Shown here: positions 27,304-36,122 of the stretch, piece after piece
Layout: each line of letters starts with the position of its first letter
How positions within the stretch are numbered: the first letter of the stretch is position 1
From: Bacteroidetes bacterium HGW-Bacteroidetes-17
GTDB lineage: Bacteria; Bacteroidota; Bacteroidia; Bacteroidales; GCA-2711565
NCBI GenBank assembly: GCA_002840985.1
Contig: PHDM01000019.1
Span: 1 to 38,034, forward strand
DNA length: 38,034 nt
Reading direction: 5' to 3'
The notes under the pieces: generated by a model
What the model was told of the DNA's origin: nothing
What the model saw: the letters and a program-made list of their open reading frames with translations, nothing else
Database searches by the model: none
Made by a program: the position numbers and the translations under genes

Positions 27304-29403
27304 ATGAAAACATGCTGGCTCATACTTGGTTTCACCATATTTTTCATTAACACGGTTCAACCACAAGATGAAAAGGTAAGGCAGATCATTGAAAAAAAAT
27401 TAGAATCTATGCTTGAAAATGCAGAAGAAAGCATAGAAACGTCAGAACTAATTGAACAATTACTTGACCTAAGCAATAACCCAATCAATATTAACAGTTC
27501 CGATATTCAGCGACTGGTCCAGCTCAATTTATTGAACGATCAACAATATTACAGCATTTTAAACTATCAAAAACGGGTCGGAAAAATTCAGTCTGTTCAG
27601 GAAGTCCAATTTCTCGATGGCTTCAACAAGGAGATTCTTAACTCAATTGAACCTTTCATTTATGCAGGGGAAGAAACTTCAGCAAAACTAAATATTGGTA
27701 AAATATTGCGAAATACACATCATCAAATGTTTATCCGCTACGATCAGATTGTCCAGCCAAAGATGGGATACAAAACTGTTGACGAAATTGATTTTTTACA
27801 TCATCCAAATAATAGTTATTTGGGCACCCCTTCAAAAATATATACAAAATATAAGCTGCATAGCGGTGATGCATTTAGTGCAGGATTTGTGATCGAAAAG
27901 GATCCCGGAGAAGTCCTTTTCAAAAACAATTATCCCATTTCCCGAAATCTACTTTTGAAAAAAATACCATTGATCGATTTTTGTAGCTTTCACGTGAGTG
28001 CCTCCAATATTGGGATAATCAAAAAAATCGTGGTAGGTGATTATCATTTGCAGTTAGGGCAAGGCCTGACCTTATGGTCGAATTTCGCATTTAATAAATC
28101 CTCCGAAGTTGGTTCGGTAAAACGAAATGCCAGTGGTATTATTCCGAGTACCTCGACCATCGAGAATAATTTTTTCCGTGGAATAGCCCTTGCCCTAGCG
28201 AAAGGGAAAACCAACTTCTACTTATTCTATTCAAACAAAAACAGGGATGCCAATGCCTATGAGTCGGATGAAAAAGGTCAGATTTCATCCTTTACTGCCT
28301 TACAAAACACAGGATTACATCGTACCGTCGATGAATTAAATGACCGGAATATTTTAAATGAGCAAATATTGGGTACCCGACTTTCTTACAATTTTAGCAC
28401 CCTTCAACTAAGTTCAACTGCTTATTTTTCAAAATGGGATGCAACCTTTTTAGCCTCCGATCAACTTTATAAAAAGTATGATTTTTCGGGGAACAATAAT
28501 AATTGCATCGGCTTGGATTATAAATGGTTCTTTAAAAATACTTCCTTTTATGGTGAGTTCTCTATGAGCAAAAATAAAGGATTTGCTTATCTGACCGGCA
28601 TGGATTTTCATCCGGATTCATATTCAAATATCAGTCTTTTATACAGAAATTATGAAGCCAATTATCAAAATTTATATGCCAATGCTTTTGCGGAAGGCAC
28701 CTTATCAAAAAATGAAAAAGGACTTTATTTAGGATTCGATAATTGGTTTCTCCCCAAATGGCAAATTCGGTTCTATGCCGATGTTTTTCGATTTCCCTGG
28801 CTTAAAAGTGGAGTTAATGCGCCCTCCAAAGGATTGGATTATTTCATTCAGATAAACCATACTTTTTCTGAAACCATGCAACTATACCTGAGATATAAAC
28901 ACAAAAATAAGCAGGTTAATTCGTCGAACGAATATTGGTTCAATGAATTGGTCGATGAGACCAAGGAAAGCTTAAGGCTGGATTTAACTTACAAACTTAA
29001 CGATGAATTTGGTTTAAAAAGCAGGCTTGAATGGGCAAATTACAGAAACACATCAAAAAAAAACGAAAATGGCCTGTTAATTTTCCAGCAAGTTGAATAT
29101 TCATCTACCCGTTGCCCTGTTGGATTGGTTTTCAGATATACCAATTTTAATACCGAAGGATTTGAGTCGAGAATATATACTTACGAAAATGATGTTTTAT
29201 ATGCTTTCAGCATCCCTTCTTTTTACGACATTGGCAATCATTTTTATCTTTTGCTTAATTATAAAGTGAGCAGGCATTTAAGTTGTTGGCTAAAGTTTGC
29301 ACACACCTATTATAATAAAAAGGAATGTATCGGTACGGGCAATGAAGAAATTGATGGGTCGGCAAAATCAGAAATCAGGATTCAACTCAGAATTCAACTT
29401 TAA
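27304..29403 (+). CDS. Exported helix-hairpin-helix plus beta-barrel protein
   Basis: 699 residues. A signal peptide (about 1-20, ending VQPQ) is followed by a HHH/ComEA-like segment at about residues 45-120: NPININSSDIQRLVQLNLL and 'ILNYQKRVGKIQSVQEVQFL', the I-N-x-N and L-x-x-x-x-L-x-x pattern of DNA-binding HHH repeats. The remaining 570 residues are strand-rich (ASNIGIIKKIVVGDYHLQLGQG, YLFYSNKNRDANAY) and end IRIQLRIQL, as a large outer-membrane barrel would. The pairing of an exported HHH with a barrel is peculiar to Bacteroidota. Handling of extracellular DNA is possible, but HHH can also mediate protein contacts. It forms an operon with the PorV-like gene. Confidence 0.75.
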   Translation: MKTCWLILGFTIFFINTVQPQDEKVRQIIEKKLESMLENAEESIETSELIEQLLDLSNNPININSSDIQRLVQLNLLNDQQYYSILNYQKRVGKIQSVQEVQFLDGFNKEILNSIEPFIYAGEETSAKLNIGKILRNTHHQMFIRYDQIVQPKMGYKTVDEIDFLHHPNNSYLGTPSKIYTKYKLHSGDAFSAGFVIEKDPGEVLFKNNYPISRNLLLKKIPLIDFCSFHVSASNIGIIKKIVVGDYHLQLGQGLTLWSNFAFNKSSEVGSVKRNASGIIPSTSTIENNFFRGIALALAKGKTNFYLFYSNKNRDANAYESDEKGQISSFTALQNTGLHRTVDELNDRNILNEQILGTRLSYNFSTLQLSSTAYFSKWDATFLASDQLYKKYDFSGNNNNCIGLDYKWFFKNTSFYGEFSMSKNKGFAYLTGMDFHPDSYSNISLLYRNYEANYQNLYANAFAEGTLSKNEKGLYLGFDNWFLPKWQIRFYADVFRFPWLKSGVNAPSKGLDYFIQINHTFSETMQLYLRYKHKNKQVNSSNEYWFNELVDETKESLRLDLTYKLNDEFGLKSRLEWANYRNTSKKNENGLLIFQQVEYSSTRCPVGLVFRYTNFNTEGFESRIYTYENDVLYAFSIPSFYDIGNHFYLLLNYKVSRHLSCWLKFAHTYYNKKECIGTGNEEIDGSAKSEIRIQLRIQL

Positions 29404-29928
29404 ATAAATTGGGACCGATGAACCAAATCCCTGAGTCAATATCTGATCTGGGCCATTTTTAAATATTTTAAAATGAAAAAAATTAAAGTAAGGCTCTGAT
29501 TTAATTTATCGTAACTAATCAGTGTCAAGAATTAGCGTTGGTGAAGATGTCTTCTTTGTGATACCCAGTGTCTTCTTTGTGATTCTTTGTGACACAGCTA
29601 TTACAATAGTTACCCAAAGTAGCTCAAAGAGTCACAAAGCAAAGAAAGATTTCAATCAAATACCTTAATTTTATTGACTTGCTGTAAACTAATTAGTTAC
29701 AATTTATCTTTTTTTATTCATTGACAAATGCCACACCTTATATGTAACTTTACACCTTGTAAAAGAGAATGTTATTTGCATATGAGGGTATTAAAATAAT
29801 TATTTGGCTACAAAACACCCATGTTTTGTAAAACACAAACATAACGAGAATAAAATCAAGAACATGGGCCTTCCCTGCCCGAATATATCCTTTCAGGCGG
29901 GGATCATTCATTGAAAAATAATTTTATT
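29404..29928. repeat. 525-bp intergenic region with short direct and inverted repeats
   Basis: No gene is supported here. It holds two direct copies of TGTCTTCTTTGTGAT (29548-29562, 29569-29583), the related TCTTTGTGAC after them, and an inverted relative (GTCACAAAGCAAAGAAAG, 29632-29649). Further on, CCCATGTT (29818-29825) and AACATGGG (29861-29868) form an inverted pair, followed by the G/C-rich words CCTGCCCG and GGCGGGG close to the next gene. These look like decayed repeat elements. Confidence 0.55.
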
Positions 29929-30333
29929 ATGAAAACAATTACATACATTCTGGGTCTTTCAATCATATTCGTGATGAATCCCGATCCGCAAAACAAAGAA
30001 AAAAATAAAAAGCTGCAGTTGGAAACCAAACAGGAGATTGATAGTGTTGAATACGATTTACTTGTATTTGAACCCGGATTTGAAGCATTTCTGGCAACAG
30101 TACCCTATCCGAAAGAATTTTACGGAAACGAATATTATAAAAACTGGAATGTGCTTTATGTTTCAGAGTGGAATGCAAGAGCGCTCAATCCTTTAAAATA
30201 TGGTGATTTTTATGAAACCCAAATTGATTACCAATCCAATATTGATTATGGGATCGATTTAAATTTCAAACTTTATCAATATTTTCAATTCATTGAGAAA
30301 GAATACGGAATCACTTTAATAAAAAGAAAATAA
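29929..30333 (+). CDS. DUF6146 family protein
   Basis: 134 residues from the ATG at 29929; a TTG 18 nt upstream is open but breaks up the signal sequence. The N-terminus (MKTITYILGLSIIFVMNP) is a hydrophobic signal or anchor. The mature part 'YDLLVFEPGFEAFLATVPYPKEFYGNEYYKNWN' with 'YVSEWNARALNP' is what I associate with DUF6146, a small Bacteroidota envelope family of unknown function. It stands alone between two long intergenic spacers. Confidence 0.75.
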   Translation: MKTITYILGLSIIFVMNPDPQNKEKNKKLQLETKQEIDSVEYDLLVFEPGFEAFLATVPYPKEFYGNEYYKNWNVLYVSEWNARALNPLKYGDFYETQIDYQSNIDYGIDLNFKLYQYFQFIEKEYGITLIKRK

Positions 30334-30628
30334 TTTCTGAATTTTCGATCTTATATGCATTAATAATTTCAGATTAAGTATTGCATGAATTTATATGAAT
30401 TCGATAGTTAATCAATAGAAATATCATCTTAATTATCTTTGTTTCTATCTATTTCATTTATATCTAAACATTTGTACCCTCCGTATCTCAATTTATAACA
30501 GCTCTTTCCGTGTTCTGATCTCTGAAATCTTACAATATATCATCAACATTTTTTGTTTTTATTTATAATAGTTCTAAATTAGCAGGATTATTTTTGACAA
30601 ACAGTTACTTATCCTAATTACTTCATTT
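30334..30628 (+). promoter_or_regulatory. Upstream region of the oxidase operon with TAnnTTTG boxes
   Basis: TATTTTTG at 30589-30596 fits the Bacteroidota -7 consensus and lies 33 nt before the SCO1 ATG. A second match, TATCTTTG, is at 30434-30441. Neither has a clear -33 partner. The rest is A/T-rich with no gene and no strong hairpin. Confidence 0.45.
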
Positions 30629-31402
30629 ATGAAAATCAAAAAATCATTCAGAATATTGACTTTTTTCCTACTTATCCTATCGTTTTCAAAGTTACATAGC
30701 CAAGAGCTGGGATTATATGAAAAACTAAACGACTTCTTACCTCCCAATATCTCATTAATCGACGAAAACGGAAATACTGTTCTTTTGCAAAACATCATTG
30801 ATAAACCCACCGTTATTTCATTCGTGTATTATGAATGTCCTGGTTTATGCAGTCCCTTATTAGAAGGAGTTGCTCAGGTAATCAGCCGAACAAGTTTAGA
30901 TTTAGGAACCGAATATCAGGTATTAACCATCAGTTTCGACCCAAGTGAAGGAACAGAGTTGGCGGTTGGAAAAAAAGCATCTTATTCAAAACTGGTTGAT
31001 AATAAGGATGTGAAGAACGGATGGAAGTATTTTACTGCCGATCAGGAAAACATAGATAAGCTTTTAAACAGTTTTGGTTACAAGATAAAAAAAGAAGGTG
31101 AAGAGTTTATTCATCCGGCGGCCATTATGGTAGTAAGTCCTGAAGGAAAAATCACCAGATACCTGCATGGGACCTACTTTCTGCCCTTTGATTTAAAAAT
31201 GGCAGTTGTGGAAGCCCAGGAAGGAAAATCAGGGCCAACAATTAACAAGGTTCTTCAGTTTTGTTTTAGCTATGATGCAGAAGGTAAAAAATATGTTTTT
31301 AACGTAACGAAGATTTCAGGAAGCATTATTCTTCTTCTTGCGTTGATCCTATTCGGAACTTTGGTTATTCGAAATAAAAAAAATAAAACCCAAAAAGCAT
31401 AA
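30629..31402 (+). CDS. SCO1/SenC copper chaperone for cytochrome oxidase
   Basis: 257 residues. An N-terminal signal or anchor ([11 protein letters not shown]) precedes a thioredoxin-like SCO domain with the copper-binding pair C70/C74 ([10 protein letters not shown]) and H162 ([11 protein letters not shown]). The '[11 protein letters not shown]' strand is also typical. A C-terminal membrane helix ([19 protein letters not shown]) is an extra anchor. SCO proteins deliver copper to the CuA site of oxidase subunit II. It is the first gene of the oxidase operon, with subunit I starting 4 nt after its stop. Confidence 0.92.
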   Translation: MKIKKSFRILTFFLLILSFSKLHSQELGLYEKLNDFLPPNISLIDENGNTVLLQNIIDKPTVISFVYYECPGLCSPLLEGVAQVISRTSLDLGTEYQVLTISFDPSEGTELAVGKKASYSKLVDNKDVKNGWKYFTADQENIDKLLNSFGYKIKKEGEEFIHPAAIMVVSPEGKITRYLHGTYFLPFDLKMAVVEAQEGKSGPTINKVLQFCFSYDAEGKKYVFNVTKISGSIILLLALILFGTLVIRNKKNKTQKA

Positions 31403-31406
31403 TATA

Positions 31407-33008
31407 ATGTCAGAATCATTATCAACTGACCTGAATTTTTTTCAGGTAAAAAAAGGAATTATTTCCTGGCTTTTTTCGCTTGATCATAAAAGAATTGGCT
31501 TAATGTATCTGTATGCCATTATTTCGTTTTTTTTGGTCGGAGTTACCCTTGGACTTTTGATGCGTTTAGAGCTCATCGCACCCGGTGAAACCATCATGAA
31601 GGCAAAAACCTACAATCAGACTTTTACTTTGCATGGGGTCATCATGATCTTTTTATTCATCATCCCCAGCATCCCTGCTATTTTTGGTAATTTTTTCCTT
31701 CCCATAATGTTAGGTACTGATGATGTTGCACTTCCAAAACTAAATTTATTGTCGTGGTGGCTTTACGTGATCGGGGCACTTTTCGCACTCTCAACCCTTG
31801 TCTTTGGAGATGGTCCTGCTGATACAGGTTGGACCTTTTATGCCCCTTATAGTGTTCAAACAAATACCAATGTCACCATGTCGGTAATGGCAGCGTTTAT
31901 TTTGGGGTTCTCCTCAATTTTAACGGGATTAAACTTTATAGTCACGATACACCGCCTTAGGGCACCAGGGATGGGTTGGTTTCAAATGCCACTTTTTGCC
32001 TGGTCACTTTATGCTACCTCGTGGATACAATTACTTGCAACCCCAATCATTGGGATTACCTTACTCATGATTGTTGCAGAAAGGGCATTCGGAGTAGGTT
32101 TATTTGATCCTGCTATCGGTGGTGATCCCATCCTTTATCAGCATTTATTCTGGATTTACTCACATCCGGCAGTTTACATCATGGCCCTACCTGCTATGGG
32201 AATTATTTCTGAAATCATACCCACTTTTGCCAAACGATCCATTTTTGGTTATAAAGCAATTGCCTATTCAAGTATGGCCATAGCTTTTGTAGGCTATTTT
32301 GTTTGGGGGCATCACATGTTTACTTCCGGGATGAGCGGGTCGGCAAGAATCATATTTTCTGTACTTACTTTCATGGTCGCAATTCCAACTGCCATCAAAG
32401 TCTTTAACTGGGTTGCTACCATGTATAAAGGTTCCATCGACTTGCAACCACCCATGCTTTATGCCATGGCCTTTATTTTCCAATTTATGATAGGTGGCTT
32501 AACAGGGCTTGTATTAGCTGCTCTTGCAGCGGATATTCATTTACATGATACATATTTTGTAGTCGGACATTTCCATTACGTCATGTTTGGTGGAACAGGT
32601 TTTGCAATGTTTGGAGGGATGCATTACTGGTTTCCTAAAATTTGGGGAAGAATGTACAATATTAAAATTGCCAAATTTGCATTTGCCCTATTGGTTTTGG
32701 GTTTTAACATGCTGTATTTCCCGATGTTAATCCTTGGTTTGATGGGAATGCCCAGAAGATATTACGACTACTTGCCTCAGTTTACTGATTTGAACGTGTT
32801 ATCGACTGTTGGTTCATGGATTTTAGCCATAGGATTGATTACCATGCTGGTGAATCTGATAAATGGAATGAGAAAAGGGGCTCCTGCAGGGCGCAATCCT
32901 TGGGGATCGATTAGTTTGGAGTGGCAAACAAAGTCACCTCCCCCACTTGAGAATTTTGACAAACAGCCCGAATTGAATGAAGGCGGTCCTTACAACTACA
33001 AAAACTAA
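31407..33008 (+). CDS. ctaD: Cytochrome c oxidase subunit I, A2 type
   Basis: 533 residues, twelve or more membrane helices. Heme and copper ligands are all present: H76 (low-spin heme), H253 and Y257 (CuB and cross-linked Tyr), H302/H303 (CuB), H388 (high-spin heme) and H390 (low-spin heme); K331 is the K-channel lysine. The canonical HPEVY glutamate is missing: the helix reads [15 protein letters not shown], with Y251-S252 one turn before. This is the Tyr-Ser motif of A2-type heme-copper oxidases known from Rhodothermus and Thermus caa3 enzymes. Proton pumping is therefore expected to use the Tyr-Ser route. The gene order SCO1-I-III-IV-II-CtaB makes a full operon. Confidence 0.97.
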   Translation: MSESLSTDLNFFQVKKGIISWLFSLDHKRIGLMYLYAIISFFLVGVTLGLLMRLELIAPGETIMKAKTYNQTFTLHGVIMIFLFIIPSIPAIFGNFFLPIMLGTDDVALPKLNLLSWWLYVIGALFALSTLVFGDGPADTGWTFYAPYSVQTNTNVTMSVMAAFILGFSSILTGLNFIVTIHRLRAPGMGWFQMPLFAWSLYATSWIQLLATPIIGITLLMIVAERAFGVGLFDPAIGGDPILYQHLFWIYSHPAVYIMALPAMGIISEIIPTFAKRSIFGYKAIAYSSMAIAFVGYFVWGHHMFTSGMSGSARIIFSVLTFMVAIPTAIKVFNWVATMYKGSIDLQPPMLYAMAFIFQFMIGGLTGLVLAALAADIHLHDTYFVVGHFHYVMFGGTGFAMFGGMHYWFPKIWGRMYNIKIAKFAFALLVLGFNMLYFPMLILGLMGMPRRYYDYLPQFTDLNVLSTVGSWILAIGLITMLVNLINGMRKGAPAGRNPWGSISLEWQTKSPPPLENFDKQPELNEGGPYNYKN

Positions 33009-33016
33009 AAATACTT

Positions 33017-33637
33017 ATGGCGCATTTTGTTCTTCCAAACTCAGGACATAATTACGATCCCGAATCTTCCAAGCTTGGAATGTGGTTATTCCTTTTTACA
33101 GAAATCCTGCTATTCGGTGGACTATTCATCGTTTACTTCGTTTACCGAACCATAAATTCAGATGCATTCTTACGTGCTTCCTATGAGTTGAACATCACTA
33201 TGGGAACCATTAATACCATCATATTGATCACTTCCAGTATGACGGTAGCAATGGCCATAACTGCCCTTCAAAAAGGGAAAGAAAAATTTGCCATTAACCT
33301 TCTGTGGATCACCCTGCTCTTTGCAATTGCTTTTTTAATCAACAAATATTTTGAATGGAGCATAAAAATCGAACATGGCATTTTTCCAGGCATGGAACAT
33401 TATAATGGATTGGAAACTGGTCAAAAATTATACTTTTTCCTATACTATTTTATGACGGGACTACATGCCTTGCATATCATCGTTGGTGCCATTTTTATCG
33501 GTTTTGTTATTAAAGGCATCCAGGAAGGAAACGTCACCGCCGATCGTATATCTTTGCTTGAAAACAGTGGTTTATACTGGCATCTGGTCGATTTAATCTG
33601 GATTTATTTATTCCCCTTATTTTACCTGATAAATTAA
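33017..33637 (+). CDS. ctaE: Cytochrome c oxidase subunit III
   Basis: 206 residues with about five membrane helices: 'LGMWLFLFTEILLFGGLF' near the N-terminus, 'FFLYYFMTGLHALHIIVG' and the closing YWHLVDLIWIYLFPLFYLI, all family hallmarks. This is the short bacterial form without the first two helices of mitochondrial subunit III. It stabilises subunit I and its proton uptake. It begins 8 nt after ctaD. Confidence 0.95.
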   Translation: MAHFVLPNSGHNYDPESSKLGMWLFLFTEILLFGGLFIVYFVYRTINSDAFLRASYELNITMGTINTIILITSSMTVAMAITALQKGKEKFAINLLWITLLFAIAFLINKYFEWSIKIEHGIFPGMEHYNGLETGQKLYFFLYYFMTGLHALHIIVGAIFIGFVIKGIQEGNVTADRISLLENSGLYWHLVDLIWIYLFPLFYLIN

Positions 33638-33642
33638 AAATT

Positions 33643-33942
33643 ATGGAAGATCATTCAAAAGAAAAACAACATATTGTCAGTTATAAGGAAAATTTTGGCA
33701 CCTGGTTGGGATTAATGTTGCTTACTGCACTTACCGTTGCCGTTTCGGTGGCCAATGCCAGTCTGATCACATTAACAGTAGTGACTGCCCTTGTGATTGC
33801 CACCACGAAGGCAATTTTAGTTGCTTATTATTTTATGCACCTCAAGTTCGATCATAAACTCTACCGGATAATGCTCCTAATTATAACACTTTTGTTCAGT
33901 AGTTTTATGTTGCTGACCATTGTTGATTATTTATCTAGATAA
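33643..33942 (+). CDS. ctaF: Cytochrome c oxidase subunit IV family protein
   Basis: 99 residues with three membrane helices: GLMLLTALTVAVSVANASL, 'VVTALVIATTKAILVAYYFM' and LLIITLLFSSFMLLTIVDY. The KAILVAYYFMHLKF segment is the family signature of bacterial subunit IV (caa3/CyoD-like). It is an assembly and stability subunit without cofactors. It starts 5 nt after ctaE and is followed 42 nt later by ctaC. Confidence 0.9.
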   Translation: MEDHSKEKQHIVSYKENFGTWLGLMLLTALTVAVSVANASLITLTVVTALVIATTKAILVAYYFMHLKFDHKLYRIMLLIITLLFSSFMLLTIVDYLSR

Positions 33943-33984
33943 TGAACTTAATAACCGATTTAAAGAATTAAAGTTTAAAAATAT

Positions 33985-34896
33985 ATGTTTTCAGAAGCAT
34001 CAAATTTTGTAAAAGGAGTTGACGACTCACTGGTAGTTATACTTGGAATTTCAATCTTTTTCCTGGTTGGTATTACCGCGGTAATGATTTATTTTGTGAT
34101 TCGCTACAGTCGCAAACGAAATCCGATAGCTACCAATATTGAGCATAACAGCAAACTTGAAATCTTGTGGACCGTGATCCCCACGATACTGGTCGTTGTT
34201 ATGTTTTATTATGGATGGGCCGGGTTTACACCCATGCGTAACGTACCAAAAGATGCGATGGTAGTAAAGGCTCACGGTCAAATGTGGGCCTGGTCTTTCG
34301 AATATGAAAATGGCTCTTATTCCGAAAATTTAATTGTCCCCCTAAACAAACCTGTTAAACTTGAATTAAGTTCAAAAGACGTACTTCACAGTTTATATAT
34401 TCCGGCTTATCGTATTAAGGAAGATGTTGTCCCCGGGAAAGCAAACTATATGTGGTTTATTCCACAGAAAGAAGGAAGCTATGACATCCTTTGTGCCGAA
34501 TACTGTGGCGAACGTCATTCCTATATGCTTTCAAAATTAGAAGTTTATTCTCAGGATAAATATGATGATTGGTATGCCAATGAACTCGGTGTGAGCCGCG
34601 ACCATCCCGGATTAGCACTCTTAAAGCAAAATGCCTGCATAAGTTGTCATTCAACTGATGGCTCAGCCATTATTGGCCCAACATTCAAGGGCCTTTGGGA
34701 ACGCACTGAAATTGTGATGACTGATGGTGTTGAACGGGAAATTACGGTTGATCGTGACTATATCCGCAAATCATTGAATGAACCTAATGCAGATATTACC
34801 AAAGGTTTTAACCCGGGTTTGATGATTTCATATGCAACTACCGTAAGCGATGAGGATATGGATCAGATTATTGAATACCTAAAAACACTAAAGTGA
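33985..34896 (+). CDS. ctaC: Cytochrome c oxidase subunit II with fused cytochrome c domain (caa3 type)
   Basis: 303 residues. Two membrane helices (about 15-40 and 60-80) precede a periplasmic cupredoxin domain with the full CuA set: H135, C170, E172, C174, H178, M181 (CAEYCGERHSYM). A C-terminal cytochrome c domain follows: C218-x2-C221-H222 (ACISCHSTDG) with M280 as the likely sixth heme ligand. Electrons can thus enter from a donor straight to the fused heme c, then to CuA. No classical N-terminal signal is seen; the first helix inserts the protein. Its TGA overlaps the GTG start of the next gene. Confidence 0.96.
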   Translation: MFSEASNFVKGVDDSLVVILGISIFFLVGITAVMIYFVIRYSRKRNPIATNIEHNSKLEILWTVIPTILVVVMFYYGWAGFTPMRNVPKDAMVVKAHGQMWAWSFEYENGSYSENLIVPLNKPVKLELSSKDVLHSLYIPAYRIKEDVVPGKANYMWFIPQKEGSYDILCAEYCGERHSYMLSKLEVYSQDKYDDWYANELGVSRDHPGLALLKQNACISCHSTDGSAIIGPTFKGLWERTEIVMTDGVEREITVDRDYIRKSLNEPNADITKGFNPGLMISYATTVSDEDMDQIIEYLKTLK

Positions 34897-35753
34897 AACG
34901 ATTATTAGGAATCTATCTCGAACTCAGCAAGGTGAAAATCACCTTTGCTGTTGCTCTTACAACCATCACAGGTTATGTACTGGCCAGAGGCAAATTCGAT
35001 GCTGGTTTTATTGTTCCAACCATTGGGATTTTTATTCTTGCATGCGCCTCTTCCGCACTAAATCATTATCAGGAATTCGATGCGGATAAAAAGATGATCC
35101 GCACGCGAAACAGGCCCATTCCATCCGGTCGGATCAGCTCAACCCATGCACTTTTATTTGCATTTGTATTGACAATTATAGGATCATTTTTAATTTATTA
35201 CGGCTCGAATTTTTTAGGACTTCAACTTGGATTATTGGCTATGATTTGGTACAACGCCATATATACTCCTTTAAAACGCAAAACTGCCTTCGCTGTTATT
35301 CCGGGTTCTGTAATTGGCTCTTTGCCACCCCTTGTTGGTTGGGTTGCCGGTGGTGGAAGTTTGGCCGATCCAAGAGCATTGATGATTGCCTTTTTCTTTT
35401 TTATCTGGCAGGTACCACACTTTTGGTTGCTCATGCTCAAGTACGGAGAAGAATACAAAAAAGCAGGTTATCCTTCAATCACAAGTATTTATAGCCCGCA
35501 ACAATTAAAAAACACCACCTTTGTTTGGACCTTTGCCACAGCTATTTCAGCTTTAATGATTCCATTTTTTGGGATCAGTAAATCATTGCCTGTAACAATT
35601 GGTTTAATAATTGCAAGCATTTGGTTGATTGTAATTTTCACCAAATTATTAATAGGGAAAGAGAAAAAATTCAACCCCTTTTATTATTTCATGCGGATCA
35701 ATTATTTTGTGTTAGCTGTAATGATCTTTCTAACGATTGATCATCTGATTTAA
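34893..35753 (+). CDS. ctaB: Protoheme IX farnesyltransferase (heme O synthase)
   Basis: 286 residues, about eight or nine membrane helices of the UbiA prenyltransferase fold. The active-site block NHYQEFDADKKMIRTRNRP (N57, D63, D65, then M-x-RT-x-x-RP) binds farnesyl diphosphate. A second conserved part is 'IWQVPHFWLLMLKYGEEYKKAGYP'. It converts heme B to heme O, the precursor of heme A used by this oxidase. The start is GTG, overlapping the ctaC stop (GTGA), a coupled start. CtaA (heme A synthase) is not in the window. It is the last gene of the oxidase operon. Confidence 0.95.
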   Translation: MKRLLGIYLELSKVKITFAVALTTITGYVLARGKFDAGFIVPTIGIFILACASSALNHYQEFDADKKMIRTRNRPIPSGRISSTHALLFAFVLTIIGSFLIYYGSNFLGLQLGLLAMIWYNAIYTPLKRKTAFAVIPGSVIGSLPPLVGWVAGGGSLADPRALMIAFFFFIWQVPHFWLLMLKYGEEYKKAGYPSITSIYSPQQLKNTTFVWTFATAISALMIPFFGISKSLPVTIGLIIASIWLIVIFTKLLIGKEKKFNPFYYFMRINYFVLAVMIFLTIDHLI

Positions 35754-35813
35754 GCATAAAATTTTCAGACAAAATTTCACTGGCTCAATAGATTTTCCAT
35801 ATATTTACATCAT

Positions 35814-35865
35814 CATGTAAGCATACGATTGCAAGCTCCCTCCGAAAGTATGATTGCTTTACATG
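35814..35865. repeat. Interrupted inverted repeat after the oxidase operon
   Basis: CATGTAA (35814-35820) pairs with TTACATG (35859-35865), and GCATAC (35821-35826) with GTATG (35848-35852), leaving a bulge on one side. No T-run follows, so it is at best a weak end signal for the oxidase mRNA. Confidence 0.4.
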
Positions 35866-35909
35866 TAGCTGTAAAGAATGAATTATGATATCAAATAAAT
35901 TTTTAACAT

Positions 35910-35975
35910 AAAAAGAAGGCGATCTCCGATAGGGTATCGCCTTAAATGCTTTATTCACAACGAATATATTTTAAT
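35910..35975 (-). other. Second tracrRNA-like 3' module with its own terminator
   Basis: On the minus strand, TTGTGAATAAAGCATTTAAG is followed by an 8-bp stem, AAGGCGAT (35936-35943 in plus coordinates) with ATCGCCTT (35916-35923), a 12-nt loop and a U-tract (CTTTTTA). Its sequence and layout copy the 3' part of the tracrRNA candidate at 36000-36106: compare plus-strand 35941-35962 with 36031-36049, which share CTTAAATG and TTCACAACG. It may be a duplicate, a fallback terminator or a decayed second tracrRNA. Confidence 0.6.
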
Positions 35976-35999
35976 GGAGTTCATGAAACATTTAAGTAT

Positions 36000-36106
36000 A
36001 AAAAAAGCCCCGCATTGTAAGGCGAGGCGGCTTAAATGTTTTCACAACGGAATAATCCTTATTGTGAATTGCTTCAAATTGTTGAGCTAAGGTAATTGAA
36101 AAAATA
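36000..36106 (-). ncRNA. tracrRNA candidate of the type II CRISPR-Cas9 locus
   Basis: It lies antisense to, and directly upstream of, cas9. Reading the minus strand, the parts in order are: an anti-repeat (AATTTGAAGCAATTCACAAT, complement of 36061-36080, whose plus strand looks like a Bacteroidota type II-C repeat start, ATTGTGAATTGC), a small nexus hairpin GGATTATTCC, a linker GTTGTGAAAACATTTAAG, and a terminator stem GCCTCGC/GCGGGGC (36022-36028 and 36007-36013, one G-U pair) with seven U. The 5' end is set by a TAnnTTTG box at 36113-36120. The RNA would pair with crRNA repeats and be bound by Cas9. The CRISPR array itself is outside the window, so the exact pairing is untested. Confidence 0.8.
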
Positions 36107-36112
36107 TATAAA

Positions 36113-36120
36113 CAAAAATA
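36113..36120 (-). promoter_or_regulatory. TAnnTTTG -7 box for tracrRNA, within the cas9 leader
   Basis: The minus strand reads TATTTTTG. Initiation would fall near 36106. The box ends 2 nt before the cas9 ATG, so its -33 region would lie inside the cas9 coding sequence. Confidence 0.45.
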
Positions 36121-36122
36121 TT

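Noticed and set aside
31407..33008. Loss-of-function mutation in oxidase subunit I (HPAVY)
   Set aside because: The Tyr-Ser motif one turn earlier and all metal ligands are intact, which is the known A2-type arrangement.
36061..36087. A CRISPR repeat on the plus strand
   Set aside because: It is a single copy with no second repeat or spacer within the window. The strand, the nearby terminator and its place before cas9 fit a tracrRNA anti-repeat instead.
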